Notes under the pieces: generated by a model | Seen by the model: only the letters and a program-made list of their open reading frames with translations | Database searches by the model: none | What the model was told of the DNA's origin: nothing | Made by a program: the position numbers and the translations under genes | Shown: positions 15,467 to 22,910 of the stretch, in pieces | How positions within the stretch are numbered: position 1 is the first letter of the stretch | Layout of the letters: every line of letters begins with the position of its first letter | Assembly (NCBI RefSeq): GCF_023631325.1 | Contig: NZ_JALQDG010000003.1 | Location: 620,001-684,000 of the forward strand | DNA: 64,000 nucleotides | Direction: 5' to 3' | DNA from: Caballeronia sp. INDeC2 | GTDB lineage: Bacteria > Pseudomonadota > Gammaproteobacteria > Burkholderiales > Burkholderiaceae

Positions 15467-15913
15467 ATGAGCACCTATTCGTTTCAAGACGTCCAGGCTT
15501 CGATCACGGGACCGGGCGGAAACTTTGCGCTCGGTTATGGTCAGGCGACGGCGAAGGAAGGCATTTCGATCCAGCGCGCAGCGAACAAGAACACGATGCT
15601 GGTCGGGTCCGATGGCGAGGGCATGCACAGCCTTCACCCGGATAAGTCCGGCACGATCACGCTGCGGTACCTGAAGACGGCGCCGATCAATCAGAAGCTG
15701 ATGGCGCTCGCGACCGCGCAGGCAGTGAGCTCGACGCTCTGGGGGCAAAACGTCATCACGGTGACCCAGAAAGCTTCTGGCGATCTGACGACCGGACGGC
15801 AATGCGCGTTTCAAAAGATCCCGGACCTTAACTATGCAGAGGACGGTGACGTCGTCACGTGGGTGTTCGACGTGATCAAGATCGACACGATGCTTGGGGC
15901 GTACCAGCAATGA
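15467..15913 (+). CDS. Tail tube protein (DUF3277)
   Basis: A 148-aa tube subunit of the DUF3277 family (STYSFQDVQASITGPGGNFALGYGQATAKEGISIQ; GEGMHSLHPDKSGTITLRYLKTAPINQKLMAL; closing VVTWVFDVIKIDTMLGAYQQ). It follows the sheath gene, as in most contractile systems, and overlaps the tail chaperone gene by ATGA. Confidence 0.92.
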   Translation: MSTYSFQDVQASITGPGGNFALGYGQATAKEGISIQRAANKNTMLVGSDGEGMHSLHPDKSGTITLRYLKTAPINQKLMALATAQAVSSTLWGQNVITVTQKASGDLTTGRQCAFQKIPDLNYAEDGDVVTWVFDVIKIDTMLGAYQQ

Positions 15914-16419
15914 CCGAGTTCGAAATCAACGGCGTGCAGTATCGTAGCGGGAAACTCGACACGTTCAAGCAGCTGCACGTCTCGCGAAAGATTGCTCCGC
16001 TGGTGCCGAGGGTTCTTCCGGCGTTCGCTGCGATCGCCCAGGTGAAGCGAGAGGACGGAGCTATCATCGGCGACGCGCTCGATGAAGCTCGTAAGCTCGG
16101 CGTCAAGGACATCGATCTGATCGCGAAGGCGATCGAGCCCGTCACCAACGTCATGGCCGATATGTCTGACGCCGATGTCGAGTATCTCTTCGCGAACTGC
16201 CTGACGGTCGTTCAGCGCAAGCAGGGAAAAGACTGGGCGCCGATCTGGCGCAACGATGCGCTGATGTTCGATGACATTGAACTGCCTCAAATGACGCAGA
16301 TCGCGATGAAGGTCATCTGGGACAACCTCGGGCCTTTTATTCAAGGGTTGCTCGCCAAGCAGGCCGCGAACAACCCGGCAGAAGCATCGGTACAAGCTCA
16401 GTCGAATGGGCCACGATGA
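15910..16419 (+). CDS. Tail assembly chaperone
   Basis: A 169-aa protein between tube and tape measure, the place of gpG-type tail chaperones. The N-terminal EFEINGVQYRSGKLDTFKQLHVSRKIAPLVPRVLPAF and the central DADVEYLFANCLTVVQRKQGKDWAPIW fit the family. It starts in a 4-bp overlap with the tube gene and ends in an ATGA overlap with a 56-aa gene, in the position where many phages use a frameshifted G/GT pair. Confidence 0.85.
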   Translation: MTEFEINGVQYRSGKLDTFKQLHVSRKIAPLVPRVLPAFAAIAQVKREDGAIIGDALDEARKLGVKDIDLIAKAIEPVTNVMADMSDADVEYLFANCLTVVQRKQGKDWAPIWRNDALMFDDIELPQMTQIAMKVIWDNLGPFIQGLLAKQAANNPAEASVQAQSNGPR

Positions 16420-16586
16420 CCGATGACGAGGACTGGATCATGCGTCCTTGCGTGCGTGGCATGTGTCTTTACGAAAGCATGCTGTCAGGCAAGATCGGGC
16501 TGCATGACATTGCCCGCATGAACGAGGCGCTCGACGTCCTAGAAATCAACCGCCATAAGGCGCAAGCGCTGCAACCGCGAGAGTAG
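16416..16586 (+). CDS. 56-aa tail chaperone partner (DUF6889-like)
   Basis: A 56-codon frame starting in the ATGA that ends the chaperone gene and stopping two bases before the tape measure. The pattern W-I-M-R-P-V-x-x-G-M-C-x-Y-E-x-M, then LHDIARMNEALDVLEIN, resembles small DUF6889-type phage proteins encoded at this position. It is short enough to be missed by length cut-offs. Likely function: the 'T' part of a G/T chaperone pair, made as a separate polypeptide. Confidence 0.75.
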   Translation: MTDDEDWIMRPCVRGMCLYESMLSGKIGLHDIARMNEALDVLEINRHKAQALQPRE

Positions 16587-16588
16587 AT

Positions 16589-18439
16589 ATGGCCGCTGAA
16601 ACCGAGCTGATTAAAGAGTTCCTCGTCTCGCTCGGCTTCAAGATCGAAAAGGCGGGTCTTGAATCCTTCGTCAAGGGCATCACGGCCGCATCGTCAGCGG
16701 TGCTTGCCAGCGTCACGGCGATCGAGGATAACCTCGAGCGCCTGTACTTCGCCTCGCAACGTACGAAGGCTTCTGCGGACAACATTCGGGCGTTCGGTTT
16801 TGCGCTCGGGCAGATGGGTTCGAGCGCTGGTGCGGCGCTCGAGACGATCGAGAACCTTGCGCGCTTCATGCGCAGCAGCCCTGGCGCCGCGGGCCTCATT
16901 CATAGCCTGGGCGTTCAGACGCGCGATACGAACGGCCAGCTGCGCGACACGACCGACATTCTCAAGGATCTCGGTCGCCAGTTCGCGCAGATGCCGTATT
17001 ACCGCGCGAACGCATACGCGCAAGCGCTCGGCATCGATGAGAAGACGCTGATCGCGTTGCGGGAAGGCGTCGGCGACTTCGGCGACACCTATCGCGACAT
17101 GCTCGCGAAGATTGGCCTGGATCTGGACGATGCGAGCAAGAAGAGCCATGAATTCATGGTTCAGACGCGCACGCTGGCGTCGGCGATCGCGATCGTAGGT
17201 CAGCGCATCTCCGAATCGTTCAGCGAACGGCTGACAGTTTACATCCGGCGCTTTCGTGAGCAGCTCGTCGACAACTTCGGGCGCATCTCCGAGATCATCG
17301 AGAAGGTGACGAAAGGCGTGCTCTGGCTCGCCGACATCGTTTCGCAGATGGCTCTGCGGGCGATTCAAGCGGTGGAGACGGTTGTCGATGCCTGGAACAG
17401 TCTCGATGACGGCACGCAGAAGGTTATTGCGGGCATCGCGGCGCTCGTCGTTGGCTGGAAGTTGCTAAATGCAGTCTTTCTCGCGACGCCGCTCGGGCGC
17501 CTTACGGCGCTGTCGCTTGCGCTGCTGACCCTGTACGACGACTACAAGACGTGGCGCGAGGGCGGAAAGTCCCTCATCGATTGGTCTATCTGGGAAGAGC
17601 AGATCAATAACGCGATGTTCGGCCTCGGCAAGCTCGGACGCGCGCTGCGCGGTCTCGGGAAGATGGCGCAGGATGCATGGGCCGGTCGCTGGTCGGCGCT
17701 CCCTGCTGACTGGGAGGAAGTGAAGGCAGCGCTCAATGCGGGCGATGTGGGAGGTGGGAACAGCCAGGCCGATGTCGACGCGTACAAGGACCAAGGTGGC
17801 GCACGCCTGACACCCGATGCGCAGCGGCGTCTGTCGGGCTCGGGCGGCTTTGAGGAGGACGGCACCATCGTGGAGGTGCCCGACGCGCGCGCGCCGCGGG
17901 GCATCCGCAATAACAATCCCGGCAATCTTGAGTATCGCGGCCAGGCTGGCGCGTCGTTGGAGGACCACGCGAACCCGCGCTTCGCTCGGTTCCGTACCGC
18001 GGAGGAAGGCCTTGCGGCGCTCGCTGCGCAGCTGCGACGTTATGGGCAGCGTGGCATCGATACCGTTGGCAAGGTCATCTCGAAGTACGCGCCGTCGATC
18101 GAAAACGACACACCTGGTTACACCGGATCTGTGTCGCGAAGGCTCGGCGTAGATTCGAACACGCGACTTGATCTGAATGACCCGGCGATACTTCAAGGCC
18201 TGATGGGCGCAATCATTCAGGTCGAGAACGGCCGCAATCCTTACAGCGCCGAGCAGATTGCGGCCGCGTCGGGCGCGCGTGCGGCCGGCGTGCCGGATCG
18301 GCCCGTATCGATCAGCCAAAGCACGACGATCCATGTGGCCGGCGGCACGAATCCAGAGGCGACCGGCCAGGCCGTCGCGGGGCAGCAGGATGGCGTCAAT
18401 CAACGGCTGGTGCGAAACATGAGGACGGTCGCGCAATGA
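16589..18439 (+). CDS. Tape measure protein with C-terminal muramidase-like domain
   Basis: A 616-aa tail-length ruler. Residues 1-270 are long amphipathic helices; hydrophobic segments follow near residues 275-320 (KVIAGIAALVVGWKLLNAVFLATPLGRLTALSLALLTLY). Residues about 430-555 form a lytic domain: RGIRNNNPGNLEYRG, DENDT-type 'APSIENDTPGYTGSVSRRLGV' and IIQVENG, a pattern known from virion-associated transglycosylases. The protein therefore probably also cuts peptidoglycan during DNA entry. It ends in an ATGA overlap with the next baseplate gene. The short ruler implies a short tail. Confidence 0.9.
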   Translation: MAAETELIKEFLVSLGFKIEKAGLESFVKGITAASSAVLASVTAIEDNLERLYFASQRTKASADNIRAFGFALGQMGSSAGAALETIENLARFMRSSPGAAGLIHSLGVQTRDTNGQLRDTTDILKDLGRQFAQMPYYRANAYAQALGIDEKTLIALREGVGDFGDTYRDMLAKIGLDLDDASKKSHEFMVQTRTLASAIAIVGQRISESFSERLTVYIRRFREQLVDNFGRISEIIEKVTKGVLWLADIVSQMALRAIQAVETVVDAWNSLDDGTQKVIAGIAALVVGWKLLNAVFLATPLGRLTALSLALLTLYDDYKTWREGGKSLIDWSIWEEQINNAMFGLGKLGRALRGLGKMAQDAWAGRWSALPADWEEVKAALNAGDVGGGNSQADVDAYKDQGGARLTPDAQRRLSGSGGFEEDGTIVEVPDARAPRGIRNNNPGNLEYRGQAGASLEDHANPRFARFRTAEEGLAALAAQLRRYGQRGIDTVGKVISKYAPSIENDTPGYTGSVSRRLGVDSNTRLDLNDPAILQGLMGAIIQVENGRNPYSAEQIAAASGARAAGVPDRPVSISQSTTIHVAGGTNPEATGQAVAGQQDGVNQRLVRNMRTVAQ

Positions 18440-19038
18440 GCATCCTGACGAACGCTCTGATTCTGGGCGGCGTAAATATGCTGGAAACGGTCTTGCTCAA
18501 GCGCGGCCGATCTCTGGCCGGCATCATCCCGAACGTAGTGCTCGAGGAGTCGCACACCGACGAACTGACGATCACGAATCACCCGGTGGAACGCGGTGCA
18601 TCTATCACCGACCACGCGTTCAAGAATCCGTCTCAGGTCACTGTTCACTATGGATTCGGTCAGAGTGGCGCGCTCTTGAGCGCGCTTTCCGGCGCCAGCG
18701 ATCCGAAGACGGTGTATCAGCAACTGCTCGACATACAGGCGTCGCGCATCCCGTTTGACCTGGTGACCGGCAAGCGCTCGTATTCGAATATGCTGATCGC
18801 GACGCTATCGGAAACGACGGACCTGCAGTCGGAGAATGTGCTGATCGTCACGGCTACCATGCGCGAGATCCTAATCGTCGACACGAGTGTCGTGACGCTC
18901 GCGCCAGCAGATGCTCAGGCGAGTCCAGAGAAGACGGCCGGCGCGGAAAACGCAGGCACGAAGCAAGCGCAGGAAAAGCCATCGGTGAGCCTGCTGTATC
19001 GCGCCAAGACGGCGATTCAATCCTCGTTGGGGTTCTGA
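18436..19038 (+). CDS. Baseplate protein (Dit-like)
   Basis: A 200-aa protein following the tape measure. The first 155 residues (VNMLETVLLKRGRSLAGIIPNVVLEESHTDELTITNHPVERGASITDHAFKNP, then QQLLDIQASRIPFDLVTGKRSYSNMLIATLSETTD) match the Dit-like first baseplate protein of small myoviruses. The C-terminal 45 residues are a polar Ala/Glu/Lys tail. It couples the tube to the hub. Start by 4-bp overlap. Confidence 0.85.
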   Translation: MSILTNALILGGVNMLETVLLKRGRSLAGIIPNVVLEESHTDELTITNHPVERGASITDHAFKNPSQVTVHYGFGQSGALLSALSGASDPKTVYQQLLDIQASRIPFDLVTGKRSYSNMLIATLSETTDLQSENVLIVTATMREILIVDTSVVTLAPADAQASPEKTAGAENAGTKQAQEKPSVSLLYRAKTAIQSSLGF

Positions 19039-19349
19039 TGGCGATCTACGAAATTCCGCTCAGCGGCGTGCCGCAGTCCTTTCAGATCGCGCTCGCTGGC
19101 GTGACGTACAAGCTCACGCTCATGTGGCGAGAAGCGCCGCAAGGCGGATGGTTCCTCGATATGGCCGATGCCGCGGGAAACCGAATTCTCAGCGGTGTGC
19201 CGCTGGTCACCGGCGCGGATCTTCTCGAGCAGTATGAGTATCTTGGCATCGGCGGTGAGCTGTGGCTGCAGACAGATGGCGATGAAGCGGCGGTGCCGAC
19301 GTTCGATGACATCGGCACTACGTCGCACCTGTATTTCGTCACGGCGTGA
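19038..19349 (+). CDS. Baseplate plug protein
   Basis: A 103-aa beta-rich protein starting one base into the previous stop. The sequence (IPLSGVPQSFQIALAGVTYKLTLMWREAPQGGWFLDMADAAGNRILSGVPLVTGADLLEQYEYLGIGGELW) is typical of the small 'plug' subunits described for cyanophage Pam3-type baseplates. Its 3' end overlaps a gene on the opposite strand by 11 bp. Confidence 0.85.
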   Translation: MAIYEIPLSGVPQSFQIALAGVTYKLTLMWREAPQGGWFLDMADAAGNRILSGVPLVTGADLLEQYEYLGIGGELWLQTDGDEAAVPTFDDIGTTSHLYFVTA

Positions 19350-19728
19350 TGACGCGCTCGACAGTGCACAGGATCGGTTCAAAGTGATGCGCGGTGGCGC
19401 TTGGGAAAAGGTCTTGACACTCGACCGCGGCGCGCTGCCCGCGCAATCGCTTGAGCGTATCGAAGTTCTTTCCCGTCGCAGATAGCTGCACGATACCTGT
19501 CGTGGCCAGCGGCGTGTCGGGGTCATTCGGCGTAGTCCCAGCGGTTATTGAGTGATCTAAGACGATAGCCGGAAACTTGACTCGTACTTCATTGCCAAGT
19601 TGAAGATCAGTTCCCGGAAGCATCTCAATCTTGCCGGACAGCGTAATCGGCTCCCAGTAGGCCACGCGCTCTTGAGCATGGACGGGTATCGAGGCGATCA
19701 ACGCCGCAGCGAGAACGATTTTTTTCAT
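19339..19728 (-). CDS. Secreted DUF4431-type protein (moron)
   Basis: A 129-aa protein on the strand opposite to all surrounding tail genes. It has a clear Sec signal peptide (MKKIVLAAALIASIPVHA, cleavage after HA) and AGGAGA 8 bases before its ATG. The mature part fits DUF4431: an initial 'ITLSGKIEML' strand, 'LATTGIVQLSATG' and the closing 'ATAHHFEPILCTVERV' (family: T-x-H-H). Exported small DUF4431 proteins have no firm function. It overlaps the plug gene tail-to-tail by 11 bp and starts 15 bp from the hub gene, so it was inserted at a gene junction. Confidence 0.75.
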   Translation of the reverse strand: MKKIVLAAALIASIPVHAQERVAYWEPITLSGKIEMLPGTDLQLGNEVRVKFPAIVLDHSITAGTTPNDPDTPLATTGIVQLSATGKNFDTLKRLRGQRAAVECQDLFPSATAHHFEPILCTVERVITP

Positions 19729-19742
19729 TCACATCTCCTGTA

Positions 19743-20687
19743 ATGGCACAGCTATATATCCGGAAGGTCAGCCTGTTGATCGGGTCCGACACTGGCGAAG
19801 GTCTTGACCTGTCGGAATTGCACCTGAACTTCGCGGTGTGGAGCTCGACAGCTCAGACGCTGCGCCACGCACGAATCCGTGTGTATAACGCAAGCGACGA
19901 GACTGTCCAGCGGATTCAGAATGAGTTCACGCGCGTCGTACTCCAGGCCGGTTACGACGGCAATTTCGGCCTCATCTTCAGTGGCACGGTCGGGCAGTAC
20001 TCGCGCGGGCGAGAGAGCGCCACCGACACGTACCTCGACATCGTCGCTCAGGACTCCGACGAGGCATATAACTATGCGGTCGCGAACGCGACGCTGGCGA
20101 AGGGGTGGAAGCCTGACGACTATTACAAGTCGCTGCTCCAATCGTTCTCGCCGTACGGCATCGACCAGGGCAACAAGCCGGACTTCTCGTCGTCTGCGGC
20201 ACCGCGAGGCAAGGTCGTCTATGGCATGGCGCGCGACTATATGCGCAGTTTCGCTGCCGCGACCGGCACGCGCTGGTATCTAAAGGACGGCCAGTTGCAC
20301 GTCATACCGCTGAACGGGTACTTGCCCAACGAGGCCGTCGTGCTGCGTGCAGACACCGGCATGATTGGCATCCCAGTTCAGACGCTGGACGGCATCGTGG
20401 TTCGCTGTTTGATGAACTCGAACATCGTGACCGGCGGCCGCGTGCAGATCGATAACTCGAGCATCACGCAAAAGCGGATCGTCAATCCACAGACAACGAA
20501 CGTCGACGATTACAACATCCCGGATCTGAGTAATGACGGTGTGTATGTCGTCTACTCGCTCACGCATGCAGGTGACACGCGCGGAAACGCGTGGGAAACG
20601 CAGATGGTGTGCTTCAACCCAAGCAACGCGCCCCGAACGGCGACCTTCACGAACGCGGTGATCGATGGACAACAGGGAACGAGTTAG
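19743..20687 (+). CDS. Baseplate hub protein (gp27/gpD-like)
   Basis: A 314-aa hub subunit. Typical features are the N-terminal beta domain (LYIRKVSLLIGSDTGEGLDLSELHLNFAVW), TLRHARIRVYNASDETVQRIQNEF, the GTVGQYSRGRESATDTYLDIVAQDSDEAYNYA turn, and a central loop with 'GMARDYMRSFAAATGTRWYLKDGQLHVIP'. It forms the trimeric torus holding the spike, whose gene starts inside its 3' end (23-bp overlap). Confidence 0.88.
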   Translation: MAQLYIRKVSLLIGSDTGEGLDLSELHLNFAVWSSTAQTLRHARIRVYNASDETVQRIQNEFTRVVLQAGYDGNFGLIFSGTVGQYSRGRESATDTYLDIVAQDSDEAYNYAVANATLAKGWKPDDYYKSLLQSFSPYGIDQGNKPDFSSSAAPRGKVVYGMARDYMRSFAAATGTRWYLKDGQLHVIPLNGYLPNEAVVLRADTGMIGIPVQTLDGIVVRCLMNSNIVTGGRVQIDNSSITQKRIVNPQTTNVDDYNIPDLSNDGVYVVYSLTHAGDTRGNAWETQMVCFNPSNAPRTATFTNAVIDGQQGTS

Positions 20688-21372
20688 CGACCCGGAGGAA
20701 ACGCTTCGCGCAGCGATGGATGGATTGCGCAGTGGCCTTTGGACGTCGATGCCGGGCATCATTGATTCATTCGATCCGTCGACGCTCACCGCAACCGTGC
20801 AGCTCGCGATCAAGGGGGTTGTCACTGGAATAGACGGCAGAGCGCAGTTCGTCAACATGCCGCTGCTCGTCGACGTGCCCGTGCATTTCCCGCGCGGCGG
20901 TAACTGCACGCTGACGTTTCCGATCTCGTCAGGCGATGAATGCCTCGTCGTGTTCGCCGCGCGATGCATCGATTCCTGGTGGCAGTCGGGCGGTGTGCAG
21001 GTGCCGTTCGAGCCTCGCATTCATGACCTAAGCGACGGTTTCGCGTTCGTCGGATTCTTCTCGCAGGCCACGAAGATCTCTGGCGTCAGCACGGCCAGCG
21101 TGCAGCTACGTAGCAATGATGGCAACACCTATGTGGACCTGAATCCGACGTCAGGCGCAATCAAGATTGTGGCACCGGGTGGATTCGAGGTAGATGCGCC
21201 CACGATCGTCCTGAACGGCAATCTCGCACAGGGGAATGGGTCCACGAAGTACCCGGCAACGCTGCAAGGTCCCATTACCGTCATCAACGATGTGGTGGCC
21301 GCCGGCAAGAGCGTCAGCACCCACACCCACCATGAGAACGGCGCGGGAAGCAATACGAACCCGCCGAACTGA
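20665..21372 (+). CDS. Membrane-puncturing spike (Gp138 family)
   Basis: A 235-aa central spike. The N-terminal OB-like domain (MPGIIDSFDPSTLTATVQLAIKGV, FPRGGNCTLTFPISSGDECLVVFAARCIDSWWQSGG, RIHDLSDGFAFVGF) is diagnostic for Gp138. The C-terminal segment is beta-helical with repeated 'GGFEVDAPTIVLNG' turns and ends THTHHENGAGSNTNPPN, where the HTHH cluster probably binds the metal ion of the tip. Confidence 0.92.
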   Translation: MDNRERVSDPEETLRAAMDGLRSGLWTSMPGIIDSFDPSTLTATVQLAIKGVVTGIDGRAQFVNMPLLVDVPVHFPRGGNCTLTFPISSGDECLVVFAARCIDSWWQSGGVQVPFEPRIHDLSDGFAFVGFFSQATKISGVSTASVQLRSNDGNTYVDLNPTSGAIKIVAPGGFEVDAPTIVLNGNLAQGNGSTKYPATLQGPITVINDVVAAGKSVSTHTHHENGAGSNTNPPN

Positions 21373-21380
21373 GTTTCGAC

Positions 21381-21734
21381 ATGCGATACCGCAAGGAAGA
21401 TGGAAACGGAGATTATGTCTTCGGGCATCAGCTCGCCGACTTCTATCAGGACGTCCCCGAAGCGGTCGCGCAGGCCGTCAAGACGCGGCTCGGTCTGTTT
21501 ACAGGCGAGTGGTATCTCGACACGACCGACGGCACTCCGTGGCGCACCGAAGTGCTTGGGAAATACACGAAGGAAACGTACGACGCCATCATCAAGGATC
21601 GAATCCTGGGCACGCCGGGCGTGCAGGAGATCGTTTCCTATTCGAGCTCGTTTGACGGCGATAGTCGAGTGCTCAACGTTTCCGCGACCATCACAACCGT
21701 ATATGGCCCTGCGCCGATTGCGACGACTCTATGA
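21381..21734 (+). CDS. Baseplate wedge protein (gp25-like)
   Basis: A 117-aa wedge protein. Its core (QLADFYQDVPEAVAQAVKTRLGLFTGEWYLDTTDGTPWRTEVLGKYTKETYDAIIKDRILGTPGVQEI) is typical of gp25/lysozyme-like wedge proteins, which link sheath and baseplate. It overlaps the next wedge gene by ATGA. Confidence 0.88.
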   Translation: MRYRKEDGNGDYVFGHQLADFYQDVPEAVAQAVKTRLGLFTGEWYLDTTDGTPWRTEVLGKYTKETYDAIIKDRILGTPGVQEIVSYSSSFDGDSRVLNVSATITTVYGPAPIATTL

Positions 21735-22909
21735 TCACGACCACCGCTCCGACGATCGACGCGACAGGCATCAGCGCGCCAGCGTTCTCGGACATCCTTG
21801 ACTTCTTGAAGTCGAAGTACCAGGGCATCTACGGGCCAGACACCTACCTCGAGGATGACAGCAAGGACGGCCAGCTGCTTGCGATCTTCGCGAGTTGCAT
21901 CAACGACGCGAACGCAGTCGCGATCTCCGTCTACAACGCTTTTTCGCCGGCGACCGCGCAAGGCGCGAACCTGTCGAGCGTCGTCAAAATTAACGGCATT
22001 GCGCGCGCGGTTGCAAGCGCATCCACGGTCGATGTGACTATCGTGGGCGTCGTCGGCACAACGATAACGAATGGCATCGTGCAGGACACCAATCAGGTGA
22101 ACTGGGATCTGCCTGCTTCGGTGACCATTCCGCCGGCGGGCCAGATCACAGTAACGGCGACCTGCGAGCAGGCCGGCGCAATCAGCGCGGCGCCAGGCAC
22201 CGTGACGACGATCGCAACGCCGACGAGTGGCTGGCAGACCGTTACCAACGCGAGCGCCGCCTTGTTGGGCAATCCGGTCGAAGAAGATGCCGATTTGCGC
22301 GTGCGACAGTCTTCATCGACCGCGCTGCCGTCGTTGACCGTGCTCGATGGAATCATCGGCGCGGTCAAGTCGGTCACGGGTGTGACGCGTGTCGCAGCCT
22401 ACGAGAACGATACGAACATCGTCGATTCGAACGGGTTGCCTCCGCATGTCATCTCGCTCGTCGTCGAAGGTGGCGACGCTACGGCCATTGCGAACGCGAT
22501 CGCGACAAAGAAGACACCCGGTGGCGGCACATACGGCACCACGACGGTGACGGTCACGGACATCTACGGCATCCCGCATCCAATCAACTTGTTCCGTCCG
22601 ACGCCGCAGGCGATCACGGCAGTGGTCAATTTGAAGGCGCTCTCCGGTTACTCGTCTGCGGTGGGGTCGCGCGTGCAACAAGCCGTATCCGACTATGTGA
22701 ACAGTGTCGCTATAGGCGGCGGTGCAGCTGGTGCTGTTGAGTGGGACGCTTGCATCGCGGCGGCGAAGGGCGTGGTCGGCGGCAATACCTTCAAGATCAC
22801 GTCGCTCACGATCTCAGGCCCGGGCGGTGCTGGGGCGCCCGACGTTCCGCTCGCTTTCAATCAGTCGGCGACATGCACGCCGGCAAGCGTCACGGTGAAC
22901 CCGACCTGA
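21731..22909 (+). CDS. Baseplate J-like wedge protein
   Basis: A 392-aa baseplate J/gp47 family protein. It has the N-terminal FSDILDFLKSKYQGIYGPDTYLEDDSKDGQLLAIFASCINDANAVAISVYNAF, the 'NPVEEDADLRVRQSSSTALPSLTVLDGIIGAVKSVTGVTRVAAYEND' core and a DGLPPHVISLVVEGGD-type central strand. It is part of the wedge ring. It starts in an ATGA overlap; the DUF2612 gene begins one base after it. Confidence 0.92.
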   Translation: MITTTAPTIDATGISAPAFSDILDFLKSKYQGIYGPDTYLEDDSKDGQLLAIFASCINDANAVAISVYNAFSPATAQGANLSSVVKINGIARAVASASTVDVTIVGVVGTTITNGIVQDTNQVNWDLPASVTIPPAGQITVTATCEQAGAISAAPGTVTTIATPTSGWQTVTNASAALLGNPVEEDADLRVRQSSSTALPSLTVLDGIIGAVKSVTGVTRVAAYENDTNIVDSNGLPPHVISLVVEGGDATAIANAIATKKTPGGGTYGTTTVTVTDIYGIPHPINLFRPTPQAITAVVNLKALSGYSSAVGSRVQQAVSDYVNSVAIGGGAAGAVEWDACIAAAKGVVGGNTFKITSLTISGPGGAGAPDVPLAFNQSATCTPASVTVNPT

Positions 22910-22910
22910 T

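Noticed and set aside
16340..16420. Programmed frameshift in the tail chaperone
   Set aside because: No clear slippery heptamer before the stop, and the downstream gene has its own ATG in an ATGA overlap.
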